Assembly: GCA_029261355.1 (NCBI GenBank)
Contig: JAJDBM010000024.1
Coordinates: forward strand, 248,001 to 312,000
Length of the DNA stretch: 64,000 bases
Source of the DNA: Nitrospirales bacterium
Lineage (GTDB): Bacteria > Nitrospirota > Nitrospiria > Nitrospirales > UBA8639
Reading direction: 5' to 3'
Shown here: positions 45,996 to 54,790 of the stretch, one piece after another
How positions within the stretch are numbered: the first letter of the stretch is position 1
How the letters are laid out: each line of letters opens with the position of its first letter
Notes under the pieces: generated by a model
Told to the model about the DNA's origin: nothing
The model's input: only the letters and a program-made list of their open reading frames with translations
The model's database searches: none
Translations under genes and position numbers: made by a program

Positions 45996-46017
45996 ATCAT
46001 GTCTGATCATGTCAGAC
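45996..46017. promoter_or_regulatory. Repeat cluster upstream of the metallopeptidase gene
   Basis: ATCATGTC occurs at 45996-46003 and again at 46006-46013, a 10-base period, and GTCTGA-TCATG-TCAGAC (46001-46017) is a perfect inverted repeat. It lies about 65-85 bases upstream of the peptidase start, a plausible operator position; no regulator is assigned. Confidence 0.35.
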
Positions 46018-46201
46018 TCTCAAATAGCATTTGGAAATGAGCTACGCATCTTCCTTATTCGCTCTTTTTCATATGTGAACTGCTCTGCGACTAGAACTAC
46101 CCCCATCATTATTCCAAACACTGGGATTGGTCACAGAGTCAGGTAAGGTGGCCATGAGTGAATGATAAGCTTTTGCGACCATTACCATTACATGCGCCAC
46201 T

Positions 46202-46567
46202 TCAATCGTTCGAAACTTTCTCATTCGGCCACTCCACAGGGTGAGTCGTTGAGACCTCAGCTGATGAAACTTGCAATGGGCTTGTTGATTGGAATTGCTT
46301 AGGCAATAACATTTCTTGATATTTCGTCATCACGTCATATTTCCGAAATTGTGAACGCACATTGGATTCCACATGGTCATCTTTCGTTGTACGACTCACA
46401 TCTCCTGCTGGACCTTCCGTTGCTCGAGAACCAATCCCAACCCCCAGAAAAACACCTGAGACAAAAGTCAGTCCCAATACAAGAATGACTCCCACAAACA
46501 GGCGGATAAGATTGCCATGCGCAATAGACAACGAATACATCAAGCTCACATTCCATTTCTTCTTCAA
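46202..46567 (-). CDS. Small single-pass membrane protein
   Basis: A 121-residue frame with one strong hydrophobic helix (LIRLFVGVILVLGLTFVSGV) and a polar C-terminal tail (KYDVMTKYQEMLLPKQFQ). The start is TTG at 46567; an ATG at 46540 gives MYSLSIAHGN and keeps the helix. It lies between the metallopeptidase and the PAAR-like gene on the same strand. Membrane immunity proteins for periplasm-acting T6SS effectors often look like this, but nothing in the sequence proves that role. Confidence 0.55.
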   Translation of the reverse strand: MKKKWNVSLMYSLSIAHGNLIRLFVGVILVLGLTFVSGVFLGVGIGSRATEGPAGDVSRTTKDDHVESNVRSQFRKYDVMTKYQEMLLPKQFQSTSPLQVSSAEVSTTHPVEWPNEKVSND

Positions 46568-46605
46568 TACATGGTCATCGTGTAGAACCCCATTCTCCGG
46601 CCTAC

Positions 46606-46989
46606 CTAATCCATAACAGTCGTTTGCCCTGGAGATACAATGTTAATGAGCCCACCATACGCACACATGAGCTTGCATGTATTATTGAGTGCCGGCATAT
46701 TTCCAATTAATACGGTCGGCACACCTGGAGCCCAGGGGGCCACGGTCGCAGGCATACAAGGCATTGGGGTAAGTACTCCGAGTGCCGCCGCCGTAGCTGC
46801 TGCCACAGCGGGATTGGCCAATGACGTACACACACCAAAGGGCAGTATATTGACAAGTGGTTTGTTATCCATGATATTGGCCGCAGGCGTCGTCGTCAGC
46901 GTACGGTTTTGCGGGAGTACCATAAAAGAACTTGGGGCCACTCCAAAGCTACATTTCAGCATGGCTCCTGCACAGACCTGAACTCCCAT
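46606..46989 (-). CDS. DUF4280 PAAR-like spike tip protein
   Basis: A 127-residue protein beginning MGVQVCAGAMLKCSFGVAPS and containing IMDNKPLVNILPFGVCTSLA, AALGVLTPMPCMPATVAPW and VLIGNMPALNNTCKLMCAYG, the cysteine-containing pattern of DUF4280. DUF4280 proteins resemble PAAR and cap contractile spikes, often next to VgrG. Here it lies near vgrG on the same strand and is the only tip candidate in the window. Confidence 0.88.
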   Translation of the reverse strand: MGVQVCAGAMLKCSFGVAPSSFMVLPQNRTLTTTPAANIMDNKPLVNILPFGVCTSLANPAVAAATAAALGVLTPMPCMPATVAPWAPGVPTVLIGNMPALNNTCKLMCAYGGLINIVSPGQTTVMD

Positions 46990-47125
46990 ATTATTCTCCC
47001 TAATCTTGTTGACAACAATCGATTCGACTCAATAGGTCTTCAATACCAATTCATTCTTAAACATATCAGGGATGGTCTTTTCGTTTGCGTGATACTGGGT
47101 TATGACCGAGAACTGAAGATCATGA

Positions 47126-47848
47126 TTAAGAGGCCACTCGTAGCGCGTTCCACCAAGTTTTTCGTGACGTTTTCTTCTTGGTCTTGTCCTCCCCATCATG
47201 TGGCACCACCAGCGTCCCTTCAGCATCATAAACGTTTGGAACATCAACAGGTTGACCTTTGACATACTCTTGTTCCTCACGAAGCGTTCCCATTTCATCA
47301 AACCGCCGAAGCACTCCCTCGAGCTGACCCTTCTGATAATGTGATCGCGTCATGATATGTCCGTTGACATCATATTCGATCGTCGCTCCCTCCAACATGT
47401 CCTGACGATACTCTGATGTCTTTCTAAGATGTCCTAACTCATCGAACCATCGTGTTTCACCATCCATACGATCCTGGCGATAGGGCACCTCACTGACCAA
47501 CGCTCCTTGTTCATTGAATGTGCGAAATGGCCCTTCGCGTTTCCCTTCAACATAGTGAATGATTGCCTGCGGGCGACTATCAGTAAATATCATCATTTCC
47601 CCATGAATCAAACCTCGTTGATATGGAACCTTCTGTAGGAGTGATCCTGTAGGATCGTATGTCTCACTTTCCCCCTCAAGTATCCCCTCGTGAAAATACG
47701 CACAGTGAATCAGGTTCCCATTTTCAGAAAATTCGTGCATTGCCCCATCTAACTTACCATTGCTCAACGTACATCGCTCAGCAAGTTGTCCATTATCATG
47801 GTACCTCTCGAAACATTCTGTTTCCGGTAATGTGCGATCATCATCCAT
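47126..47848 (-). CDS. MORN-like/YwqK-type repeat protein
   Basis: About 240 residues (ATG at 47848; an in-frame GTG at 47875 overlaps vgrG). It is built of about eight repeats of roughly 23 residues of the form Y-x-x-G-x-L-E-G-x-x-x-x-[YF]-D-x-x-G-x-L, for example YFHEGILEGESETYDPTGSL and YQKGQLEGVLRRFDEMGTL, as in the YwqK/MORN-like family. A basic C-terminal tail follows. In other genomes such repeat proteins occur beside polymorphic toxins, sometimes as antitoxins; here it sits between vgrG and the DUF4280 gene, so adaptor, cargo or immunity roles are all possible. Confidence 0.75.
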   Translation of the reverse strand: MDDDRTLPETECFERYHDNGQLAERCTLSNGKLDGAMHEFSENGNLIHCAYFHEGILEGESETYDPTGSLLQKVPYQRGLIHGEMMIFTDSRPQAIIHYVEGKREGPFRTFNEQGALVSEVPYRQDRMDGETRWFDELGHLRKTSEYRQDMLEGATIEYDVNGHIMTRSHYQKGQLEGVLRRFDEMGTLREEQEYVKGQPVDVPNVYDAEGTLVVPHDGEDKTKKKTSRKTWWNALRVAS

Positions 47849-47852
47849 GGCA

Positions 47853-49805
47853 TTAATTGATCTTGACCAGACCACCTTTCACTGTCAGCATTCCCCCTCC
47901 ATCAACAGTTTGAGAGGCACTCGCTTTATTGGTTAATGAAACCGCAGCCTGATTCGTCATTGACGTGCCGGCCTTATTCGTGAGGGATGTTCCCGATTGA
48001 TTTGTGAGCGATGTTCCAGCTTTACTCGTGATCGTGGTACCGGCCTTGGTTGTGATCGATTTTCCAGCTTTGATAATCACCGTACCAGAGACATCAATCG
48101 TCAAATTCCCTTGAACCTTCAACACGTAATTTTTTTGCACATTGTGCGTAAAGTTCTTTTGACTTGCGTGCATTTCATCATCTTCCACCTTGAGAGATCG
48201 GGTCCCCTTCACCGAATGGACTTCGTTTCCCTTTTTAACTGAAATGGTTCGATTCCCCTTCGTTACCTCAAGAAGCTCGTCTTCTTCGATGGTGGTCGTT
48301 CGATCATTTTTCACTGCAACCAACATATCTTTTTGCGCTTGAACAAAGAGTTCCTCTTTCCCTTTTTTATCCTCAAAGCGTATTTCATTACAGTCATCTA
48401 GCTTTCCACTTTTCGTACTTCGACTTCGTACTCCACTTTGTGTTTGTTTCCCTGGAAGGGCAAAAGGTGGCATATACTCAGCGTTATAGACGGCCCCCGT
48501 AATGAGTGGTCGGTCTGGGTCACCGTCTAAAAAACTGACGACCACTTCCTGCCCGATACGAGGAAGAAACTGTGCTCCCCATTGTTTCCCAGCCCAGCCT
48601 TGCGCGACACGAATCCAGCAAGAACTGTTTTCATTACGCTTCCCCCGTTGATCCCAATGGAATTGCACTTTGATACGACCATATTTATCCGTCCAGATCT
48701 CCTCGCCTTTTTTTCCAACAACAATCGCCGTTTGTGTTCCGGGAATAATCGGTCGTGAGGTGGTTGCAGGCGGACGAAACGGAATCTCCAAAGGGAAGGC
48801 TTCGAACAAATTACTATAGCTCTCTTGGGTCGCGGCAAAGGACACCTTACTCAGAACATATGAACCATTAAAATCAATCCGTTCGTGATCCTGCAAGGTA
48901 AATGTATGCCCCATGCTAAACCCTCTGCATACGCCTTCCCCTTTCAGCATCGTACCTGGGAGCTCATACGCCTCTAAATGCCTCCTCGCTAATTCTTCTC
49001 CAGCTTTTGTAGTCAAAAATTTCCCAGGATATTCATAGACCTTTCGATTCTTATCAGACCCAGCCACAGTCACCAGAAGATTCGTCGATGGAGTTTCAAA
49101 GTTATAATCGTCAGCAACAAATCCACCAGGCATGACTTCTTGCTCATGCGTACATTGTGTCACAACATTATCTTCTCGACGATTCCTGCCTTTGGCACCA
49201 TATCTCACCACATGATCACCAGGACATTTTGGATATGCATCTGCATCATCTGCGAACACCAATTCATGTCGACTCTCCTCATGCGTAAAAAAATAAAATA
49301 TACCTTCCTCTTCCATTAAACGAGAGACAAAGGCAAAGGCGCTTTCTTGATATTGTACACAGTACTCTCGAGGTTGATAGGTCGAGGACAGCGCATTCGT
49401 AAAGTCCGTAAATCCACAATCAGTAAACACCGTTTCAATGATTTGAGGAACGGACTGATTTTGAAAAATTCTACAGTCTTTGGTAAGCGTCAGTAGCCAA
49501 AACCATGGACGAAGCTCAGCTCGATAATTGGTAAACCGCTTATCTGTTCCAGCTTGAACAAATCGACTAATAATTCCACTGATATAACGCGGAACGCCCT
49601 TGGTGAGTTGAACAGTCACACTTGCAGGTTTTCCCATAATCGACTCGAAGTTTAATGCGCGATCCTCTGAGCGCAGTTCCATCGTAAAATGAAAGAGTTG
49701 TGAAAGAGCTTCTTCCCCATGAATTCGATCTAGAAGCAACCGATCGATACCGAGCGGCGTGCTCAACGACATAGGAAAATGTTTTTGTAAAAAAGTTGAA
49801 CCCAT
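47853..49805 (-). CDS. vgrG: T6SS spike protein VgrG (TssI)
   Basis: A 650-residue trimeric spike protein. The N-terminal gp27-like part begins PLGIDRLLLDRIHGEEALSQ, with VQYQESAFAFVSRLMEEEGI and the gp5-like OB region (YGRIKVQFHWDQRGKRNENS; WAGKQWGAQFLPRIGQEVVV). The C-terminal needle ends in degenerate short repeats of the type KAGTSxTNxAG (about residues 575-635), forming a beta-helix, without a fused effector domain. The DUF4280 protein is its probable tip. It is divergent from the opposite-strand candidate effector. Confidence 0.95.
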   Translation of the reverse strand: MGSTFLQKHFPMSLSTPLGIDRLLLDRIHGEEALSQLFHFTMELRSEDRALNFESIMGKPASVTVQLTKGVPRYISGIISRFVQAGTDKRFTNYRAELRPWFWLLTLTKDCRIFQNQSVPQIIETVFTDCGFTDFTNALSSTYQPREYCVQYQESAFAFVSRLMEEEGIFYFFTHEESRHELVFADDADAYPKCPGDHVVRYGAKGRNRREDNVVTQCTHEQEVMPGGFVADDYNFETPSTNLLVTVAGSDKNRKVYEYPGKFLTTKAGEELARRHLEAYELPGTMLKGEGVCRGFSMGHTFTLQDHERIDFNGSYVLSKVSFAATQESYSNLFEAFPLEIPFRPPATTSRPIIPGTQTAIVVGKKGEEIWTDKYGRIKVQFHWDQRGKRNENSSCWIRVAQGWAGKQWGAQFLPRIGQEVVVSFLDGDPDRPLITGAVYNAEYMPPFALPGKQTQSGVRSRSTKSGKLDDCNEIRFEDKKGKEELFVQAQKDMLVAVKNDRTTTIEEDELLEVTKGNRTISVKKGNEVHSVKGTRSLKVEDDEMHASQKNFTHNVQKNYVLKVQGNLTIDVSGTVIIKAGKSITTKAGTTITSKAGTSLTNQSGTSLTNKAGTSMTNQAAVSLTNKASASQTVDGGGMLTVKGGLVKIN

Positions 49806-50133
49806 CGCCGTTACTTGCTCCTTTTCGTCCCACCTATAGCAGGAAATTCTTGCCTATTTCTGCATTCTAAATTCCACCCAACGTAGCAAATTGGAAGGAA
49901 GTAATAGGCTGGCTCATTCACAGGCACCAGTAAAATGCAACTCATATGCCTTCCCTGTTGTCATACAGCAACCCTCTACTGTCATAAGCAAGTGCCTATG
50001 AATGACAGAACAACCCGACGCTACCTCGTAGTTTCTTTTTCTTCCGTTCCCACAGTTTTCTATTCGGAATAGTTGTTGCACTACTTCCTTCGTCCATCCT
50101 TCATACATTAGTCACCGACAAGGAGAATCATCC
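49806..50133. other. Divergent intergenic region between vgrG and the effector gene
   Basis: About 330 bases that must hold promoters for both vgrG (leftward) and the gene at 50134 (rightward). I found no good -35/-10 pair, no sigma54 element with correct GG/GC spacing and no repeat. The rightward gene has GGAG before its ATG. Confidence 0.4.
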
Positions 50134-51402
50134 ATGCCGCCTTCGGTTAATACCGCACAATGTTTCAACAAATGGATTATTTCGACAAAGTATTTAGTCG
50201 ACGGAACCTGGCAGAAGACTAGGAATGTGACAAAAATTTCTAGCCTTTGGGGTGGCCAACCGCCAAAAGTCACTCAGAAATCAAGAAAAAAAATCCGCGA
50301 AACTGACGCGAAAGAAATACGAGATCTTCTACGCCGGTGCACAGAACGCGAGCAATACGAACGGGATGTGGCCATGTGGTACGGCTACTGCCGCAACGGG
50401 TCAAAAGGGGCTAAACTTGCGCTCAAGCTCTTCTCGATCTTCAAGTTTGCTGGGGTGATGTATCGTGATTCCACCGGGACATGGCAAGACTTCACACAGA
50501 CTTTCCCTCATGTTCCAGTTGCGTCTTTGTTATCACATGGTGGACGCATCCTGATTCAACTCCCCGCCGCAAACAGCTGGTTTCATCGTTTGAATCTTGG
50601 CAATAAAGCCTTTACCCTCGTTAAAAGCGTCTCATACGATCCATTAAAGTCTCTATTTGGAAATCAGCAACAGAAAACAATTTTACCCCAAAAGAAACGC
50701 TGGGCACCCATTAATCTCCTGGCGCGTGGGGCGGGAGTGGGAGTGTCCGTTTTGAGCGCAGGGCACAAAACCTATGAGGCTGGAGATGACCGTTTTTGGT
50801 GGTGGTTAACTGGGGGACGATTCTCACAAGGTGCCGCGCATACACGCGCATTAGCCACTCACAGTACCATACGCTGTCGACATCCCAAACCACTTCCGCA
50901 AAGTCGCCTGCTTTACTTTGATGAAGAAAAAGCCCCGGTCACCAGCAATATCCGAGACAGCATGTTGGGACGACACCATTACAAGAACTTAGCCCTTGGC
51001 GGAATTGGCAATTTAAACCCTTTCAGTGGTATGAAAATCACCAAAGATGGCTCGCATGGACATTTATATATAAACTATCGTGCTCCAGGTCGTAGCACGG
51101 GATGTCTTCTCCTCGGAGTCGAAGGTTCAGCGCCCGGGAAGGGGAATCAATATGGAAAAGTCCATGATGCTTCAGCCACTAAGGGGGAATTTTCTGCAAC
51201 TGGAGGCCAAAAATGGGATCTGTTGAAACCCGGTACATTCTATAAACCCAGTTCCAAAAAAGATGCCACCATCTTTGTCTGCGACTTATCAGATATCCCT
51301 ACCGAACGACTCATTTCCTTGATCAGAGCTAACGAGATCTCTGCTGACAAACTCCATTACCCCATCGTCCCACTCCTCCTCGAAGGAAGTCTTGCCGGCT
51401 AA
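50134..51402 (+). CDS. Candidate T6SS effector with L,D-transpeptidase-like His/Cys motif
   Basis: A 422-residue protein on the strand opposite to all flanking tss genes. There is no signal peptide. Residues 1-190 are basic and unrecognised, residues 191-215 are Gly/Ala-rich and hydrophobic (GAGVGVSVLSAGHKTYEAGD), and the C-terminal part has GSHGHLYINYRAPGRSTGCL: His308-Gly and Ser321-x-Gly-Cys324. The 16-residue His-Cys distance equals that of YkuD-type L,D-transpeptidases, although the usual Arg two residues after Cys is Leu. A following GSAPGKGNQYGKVHD segment looks conserved-like. Location between vgrG and tssG suggests a cargo role; the cell-wall activity is a hypothesis. Confidence 0.7.
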   Translation: MPPSVNTAQCFNKWIISTKYLVDGTWQKTRNVTKISSLWGGQPPKVTQKSRKKIRETDAKEIRDLLRRCTEREQYERDVAMWYGYCRNGSKGAKLALKLFSIFKFAGVMYRDSTGTWQDFTQTFPHVPVASLLSHGGRILIQLPAANSWFHRLNLGNKAFTLVKSVSYDPLKSLFGNQQQKTILPQKKRWAPINLLARGAGVGVSVLSAGHKTYEAGDDRFWWWLTGGRFSQGAAHTRALATHSTIRCRHPKPLPQSRLLYFDEEKAPVTSNIRDSMLGRHHYKNLALGGIGNLNPFSGMKITKDGSHGHLYINYRAPGRSTGCLLLGVEGSAPGKGNQYGKVHDASATKGEFSATGGQKWDLLKPGTFYKPSSKKDATIFVCDLSDIPTERLISLIRANEISADKLHYPIVPLLLEGSLAG

Positions 51403-51524
51403 TGATCTGAAAGGATTACGATTCATGGCCCAAAATCCCTTTGCAGGAAGACTGCATTCAAGCAAACCTCGCTGAACGTCTCATCACTCCCGAAACCAAA
51501 CGCTAGCGTTATACGACAAATTGA

Positions 51525-53021
51525 TTACCGAGCAACTATCGCTCGACGCCCTGCATAGGCTTCGAGGGTCTTTTGTATTCGTGGAAATTTCGTCACCACA
51601 TCCTCCAACTGTGCTTTTGATAACTCATACATTATACAGTCTTCCATGGTAATCACCGTCGCCATGCGTGGCTTTCCATTTAGCAATGACATTTCTCCAA
51701 AAAACGCACCAGCGCTTAACCTTCCGACTGAGCGTTCCGTTTCATCACAACCTCGAACAAGCACCTCAACCTGCCCTCGATCAATCAGGAACATGGACTC
51801 TCCACTCTCTCCCTGCTTCACAATCACCGTACGAGCTGGATAGGTATGTCGCACCATGCCCCCAACAAGCTCAGTCAATTCATTGATCGGTAAATCTCCA
51901 AATAGTGAATGCCGCAATTTAGTAAACGTTAACAATCCAGATCTGGCGGTCAGACGAACGGAAACACCGTCATGCTCTAGACTTGAAGGCATCTCATAGG
52001 GACGCGGACTCACCCAAGACGACGATGATTCTTCAGACAGTTGGGGCATTCTCAGCCATGAGGTCCATCCTAGCCTCGCCCCCTGCGGTCGTTGACTCAG
52101 ATAGCTCCCTGGAATATCCGACGACTTCAACTCGAGTTGATACTGAACATCAGTGGTTGGCCCACAATAAAATGTCGTGAGTTCATGCAACGGACGATAG
52201 CCCCATCCTACGGGAAGTAAGTTCTGAAGCTGCGATGAGGTGAGCGGTCCAAGCATAACGCGACAGGTCTGATGCATGTCCCACACCCTACGGCCTAAGA
52301 CCAGATTCATACCGATAGCTTGATTTTTTCCACGAGACCCAATGACGGTTTGTTGATCGTCTTCAATTGTCTGCCATTGCCCACAAAATGATTGGACATG
52401 GACGGGAACATGAAAATAATTTTTGAGCAGTCCCTCCAAGCCTGATAACGATCGGATCTGATGACCGAGCTGTGCACTATGTGGCAAGAACACGCGATCT
52501 GAAATGGCCAATCGTCCTTCTAGCTTTGAGGTTCCCATCCCTGCCAGAGCAGAGAGATATCGTGCCAACGCCGTCTCCTGTGGAGGTTTCGACTCAAACC
52601 CTACATGAAAGACCTTTCGCGCTTGATAGAACAAAGATACAAGTCGATGGTTAAACAGATCCAAGAATTCTCGTGAAACTGAATCTTTCTTAGCTTGTCG
52701 CTCAACAATGAACTCTGAGTAAGGAATTGGTAAGGGGCCAAACGGACCGGCAAGACCAAGAAAATTGATCGCCATATCTGGGGGGGTATCTGCGAATGGA
52801 GAAGGAAGAACGGAGACAATATCACTAGCCGGAAAAGCAAAGCCGATATTCGAATGAAATCGAACTGGCTCTCGCGCAGGATCAACGCCACATCCCACCG
52901 AAACCTGGTCTGGACGAAGAAGTTCAAGCAGTCGAACGGCTTGATAAAATTCAAATCGGTACGGCTCCTGAAAGAGCCAATCTTTTACAGAAGTATCCGT
53001 TCCCCAGCCAAAGGTGGCCAT
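51525..53021 (-). CDS. tssG: T6SS baseplate protein TssG fused to a cyclic-nucleotide-binding domain
   Basis: A 498-residue protein (ATG at 53021 with AAGGAG upstream; the TTG at 53030 has no usable site). Residues 1-330 are TssG (VRFHSNIGFAFPASDI; FLGLAGPFGPLPIPYSEFIV), the usual full length. Residues 371-495 form a cNMP-binding domain: LFGDLPINELTELVGGM, VIVKQGESGESMFLIDRGQV and the phosphate-binding cassette FFGEMSLLNGKPRMATVI with Glu443 and Arg452 at the ligand-contacting positions. TssG forms the baseplate wedge with TssF/E/K; the added domain would allow cAMP or cGMP to control assembly or firing. A receiver-adenylate cyclase lies about 6.5 kb away. Confidence 0.93.
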   Translation of the reverse strand: MATFGWGTDTSVKDWLFQEPYRFEFYQAVRLLELLRPDQVSVGCGVDPAREPVRFHSNIGFAFPASDIVSVLPSPFADTPPDMAINFLGLAGPFGPLPIPYSEFIVERQAKKDSVSREFLDLFNHRLVSLFYQARKVFHVGFESKPPQETALARYLSALAGMGTSKLEGRLAISDRVFLPHSAQLGHQIRSLSGLEGLLKNYFHVPVHVQSFCGQWQTIEDDQQTVIGSRGKNQAIGMNLVLGRRVWDMHQTCRVMLGPLTSSQLQNLLPVGWGYRPLHELTTFYCGPTTDVQYQLELKSSDIPGSYLSQRPQGARLGWTSWLRMPQLSEESSSSWVSPRPYEMPSSLEHDGVSVRLTARSGLLTFTKLRHSLFGDLPINELTELVGGMVRHTYPARTVIVKQGESGESMFLIDRGQVEVLVRGCDETERSVGRLSAGAFFGEMSLLNGKPRMATVITMEDCIMYELSKAQLEDVVTKFPRIQKTLEAYAGRRAIVAR

Positions 53022-54790
53022 TGTTTCCAAACTCCTTCACGATTGTGGCTACATAGTTTCAGCTGGGTAAAGGTATTCATTGATGCATACAAGGCCATAA
53101 AGTGATTGAGGACTGAGGCAAACATAATAGGGCTACTACCAACATAGCATTCTTCATTAACCGTGAGCGTCACCTCCAAACCACGGCAAAACCCCCGCCA
53201 AGCCTCTGTGCCAATCCGCCGAGTAACTGGACGTACCATCATCTGTGTGAGCCCCAGGATTTGTTGATTGACCGATGGTTGTTTCGTGGGATTGTAGAGT
53301 TTCAAGATTTCTCGCAACGCCTGAAGCCCTTCTTTTCCGTCACAGAGCGACAAATGATTGAGCGAGAGATGCGAAATCAACCTCCACGGTGTTTGGCCTC
53401 CCATTGGTGGATTGTGGTGACGAGTTGGTCTCGTAAGCAGAGAAATCATCGCTTTCGGAGATTCCCCTTCTATCTGCAATTCTCCTCCAACAGGTATCTG
53501 TTCAGCCAAGAATCGATTGGTACAGAGTGTATGCGCAAAGACCGATTGAACCGGAGGCAAGTTCGGATGAAAATTGAGGTCGACAAAAGACAGAACTAAC
53601 TCGGTCCCTGGTCGATCGACATGCCCGACCCATTGCCTTTTAGCATACCAAAAGGCTTGATGATCATCGGTCTCCATATGATGCGAGTAGGCATACAACG
53701 GTTCGAACGTCTTCGTTTCTTCCATGGCATTGGAAGAAGCCGATACTCGCAAAATGGAATGGACCTCTGTGGTCTGTTCTCGCCGCACATCTGGAACCAA
53801 ACGATAGGCTGACTGACGGTGATCTAAACGTATGGGCTCGCTGGTCTTGTTAAAAAGATTAATAACGGGTGTACAACCAAGACTAAAGGTCCGATTATTC
53901 ACTGAGACCTTCATACTTGGTGGTTCACGAAGCAAGAGCAACACATCAAAAGTCTTTTTCGCTCCACTTAGCTCCAAATAGTCAATGTCAAAAAAACGGA
54001 ATTTTTCTGGGAAACTAGAATATTCTTGAAGCAATCGATATCCTGGATGACTTTGATTGGGATATGGGAGTACTTGCTCACTAGGATTGAATCCTACGGC
54101 TTGAAGGGAGTCAGAAGGCAAAAACCGTGGAGCCTGCTTACAATCACCAATCACGGCCACCTGGACTGGTTGACCAAAAATTGCGTCATACAACACACTC
54201 GCAGTGACGGGCTCACCATGAATAAAAAATCTCAGTCGTCTGCACTGAAGCTCCGACAGCATTCCGGATTGACATTCAAGCTTGATGCGAATGACCATTG
54301 ATACGTCGGTTGCGCTATCTAAAAATTCAAATTGATCGGGTGGGAAAATACCCACGGCTACCACGTCGAGTGGCCACAACGTGACTGGATATGCTGTCCG
54401 AAATCGACACAGGAGTTCATCGGAGGAATGCGCAAAAAGTGGAGTTTCTTTGGGAATGTGATGACCTACGGTAAAATCGCCTTGCGTCGGATCAACTTGA
54501 AATTGGGCAATGGCCATCGGAGGAATTGGCGTAACAAGTTGTGGGTACAACGTCCCAAGAAGAGCTGAGGTGATCTCAGGGAACTCACTCGCCAATTGCC
54601 TCTGAATACGTCCCGTGAGGAACGCAAACGATTCAAGCAATCGTTCAATATGAGGATCAGTACATTCCTCTGGCCCTAATGCTAAATTGCCCGCAATCTT
54701 TGGATACTGTCGTGCGAACCCTGCCCCACTTTTCCTTAGATACGATAACTCCTGTTGATAATAATGCAACAACTCGTCTTGACTATTCAT
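52985..54790 (-). CDS. tssF: T6SS baseplate protein TssF
   Basis: A 601-residue protein from the ATG at 54790 (AGGAGAGCC upstream), starting MNSQDELLHYYQQELSYLRK, the standard TssF N-terminus. Family features include FARQYPKIAGNLALG, DPHIERLLESFAFLTGRIQ and LLGTLYPQLVTPIPPMAIAQ. It forms the baseplate wedge with two copies per TssG. The start overlaps the tssE stop and the end overlaps the tssG start, so the three are translationally coupled. Confidence 0.95.
   Translation of the reverse strand: MNSQDELLHYYQQELSYLRKSGAGFARQYPKIAGNLALGPEECTDPHIERLLESFAFLTGRIQRQLASEFPEITSALLGTLYPQLVTPIPPMAIAQFQVDPTQGDFTVGHHIPKETPLFAHSSDELLCRFRTAYPVTLWPLDVVAVGIFPPDQFEFLDSATDVSMVIRIKLECQSGMLSELQCRRLRFFIHGEPVTASVLYDAIFGQPVQVAVIGDCKQAPRFLPSDSLQAVGFNPSEQVLPYPNQSHPGYRLLQEYSSFPEKFRFFDIDYLELSGAKKTFDVLLLLREPPSMKVSVNNRTFSLGCTPVINLFNKTSEPIRLDHRQSAYRLVPDVRREQTTEVHSILRVSASSNAMEETKTFEPLYAYSHHMETDDHQAFWYAKRQWVGHVDRPGTELVLSFVDLNFHPNLPPVQSVFAHTLCTNRFLAEQIPVGGELQIEGESPKAMISLLTRPTRHHNPPMGGQTPWRLISHLSLNHLSLCDGKEGLQALREILKLYNPTKQPSVNQQILGLTQMMVRPVTRRIGTEAWRGFCRGLEVTLTVNEECYVGSSPIMFASVLNHFMALYASMNTFTQLKLCSHNREGVWKQWPPLAGERILL

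Noticed and set aside
46640-46981. 113-codon plus-strand frame antisense to the DUF4280 gene
   Set aside because: It is the mirror of an Ala/Gly/Pro-rich coding region; the DUF4280 motifs on the minus strand are unambiguous.
47853-48060. Repeats at the 3' end of vgrG as a CRISPR or satellite array
   Set aside because: They are in-frame, degenerate codon-level repeats encoding the KAGTSxTN beta-helix of the needle, not equally spaced identical repeats.
49914-50108. 64-codon minus-strand frame in the vgrG-effector spacer
   Set aside because: No ribosome-binding site and no protein-like composition; the spacer must hold two divergent promoters.
51499-51510. AACGCTAGCGTT palindrome near the tssG stop as a terminator
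   Set aside because: The stem would have only 4 bp around a 4-base loop and no T-run; it is a short perfect palindrome only.
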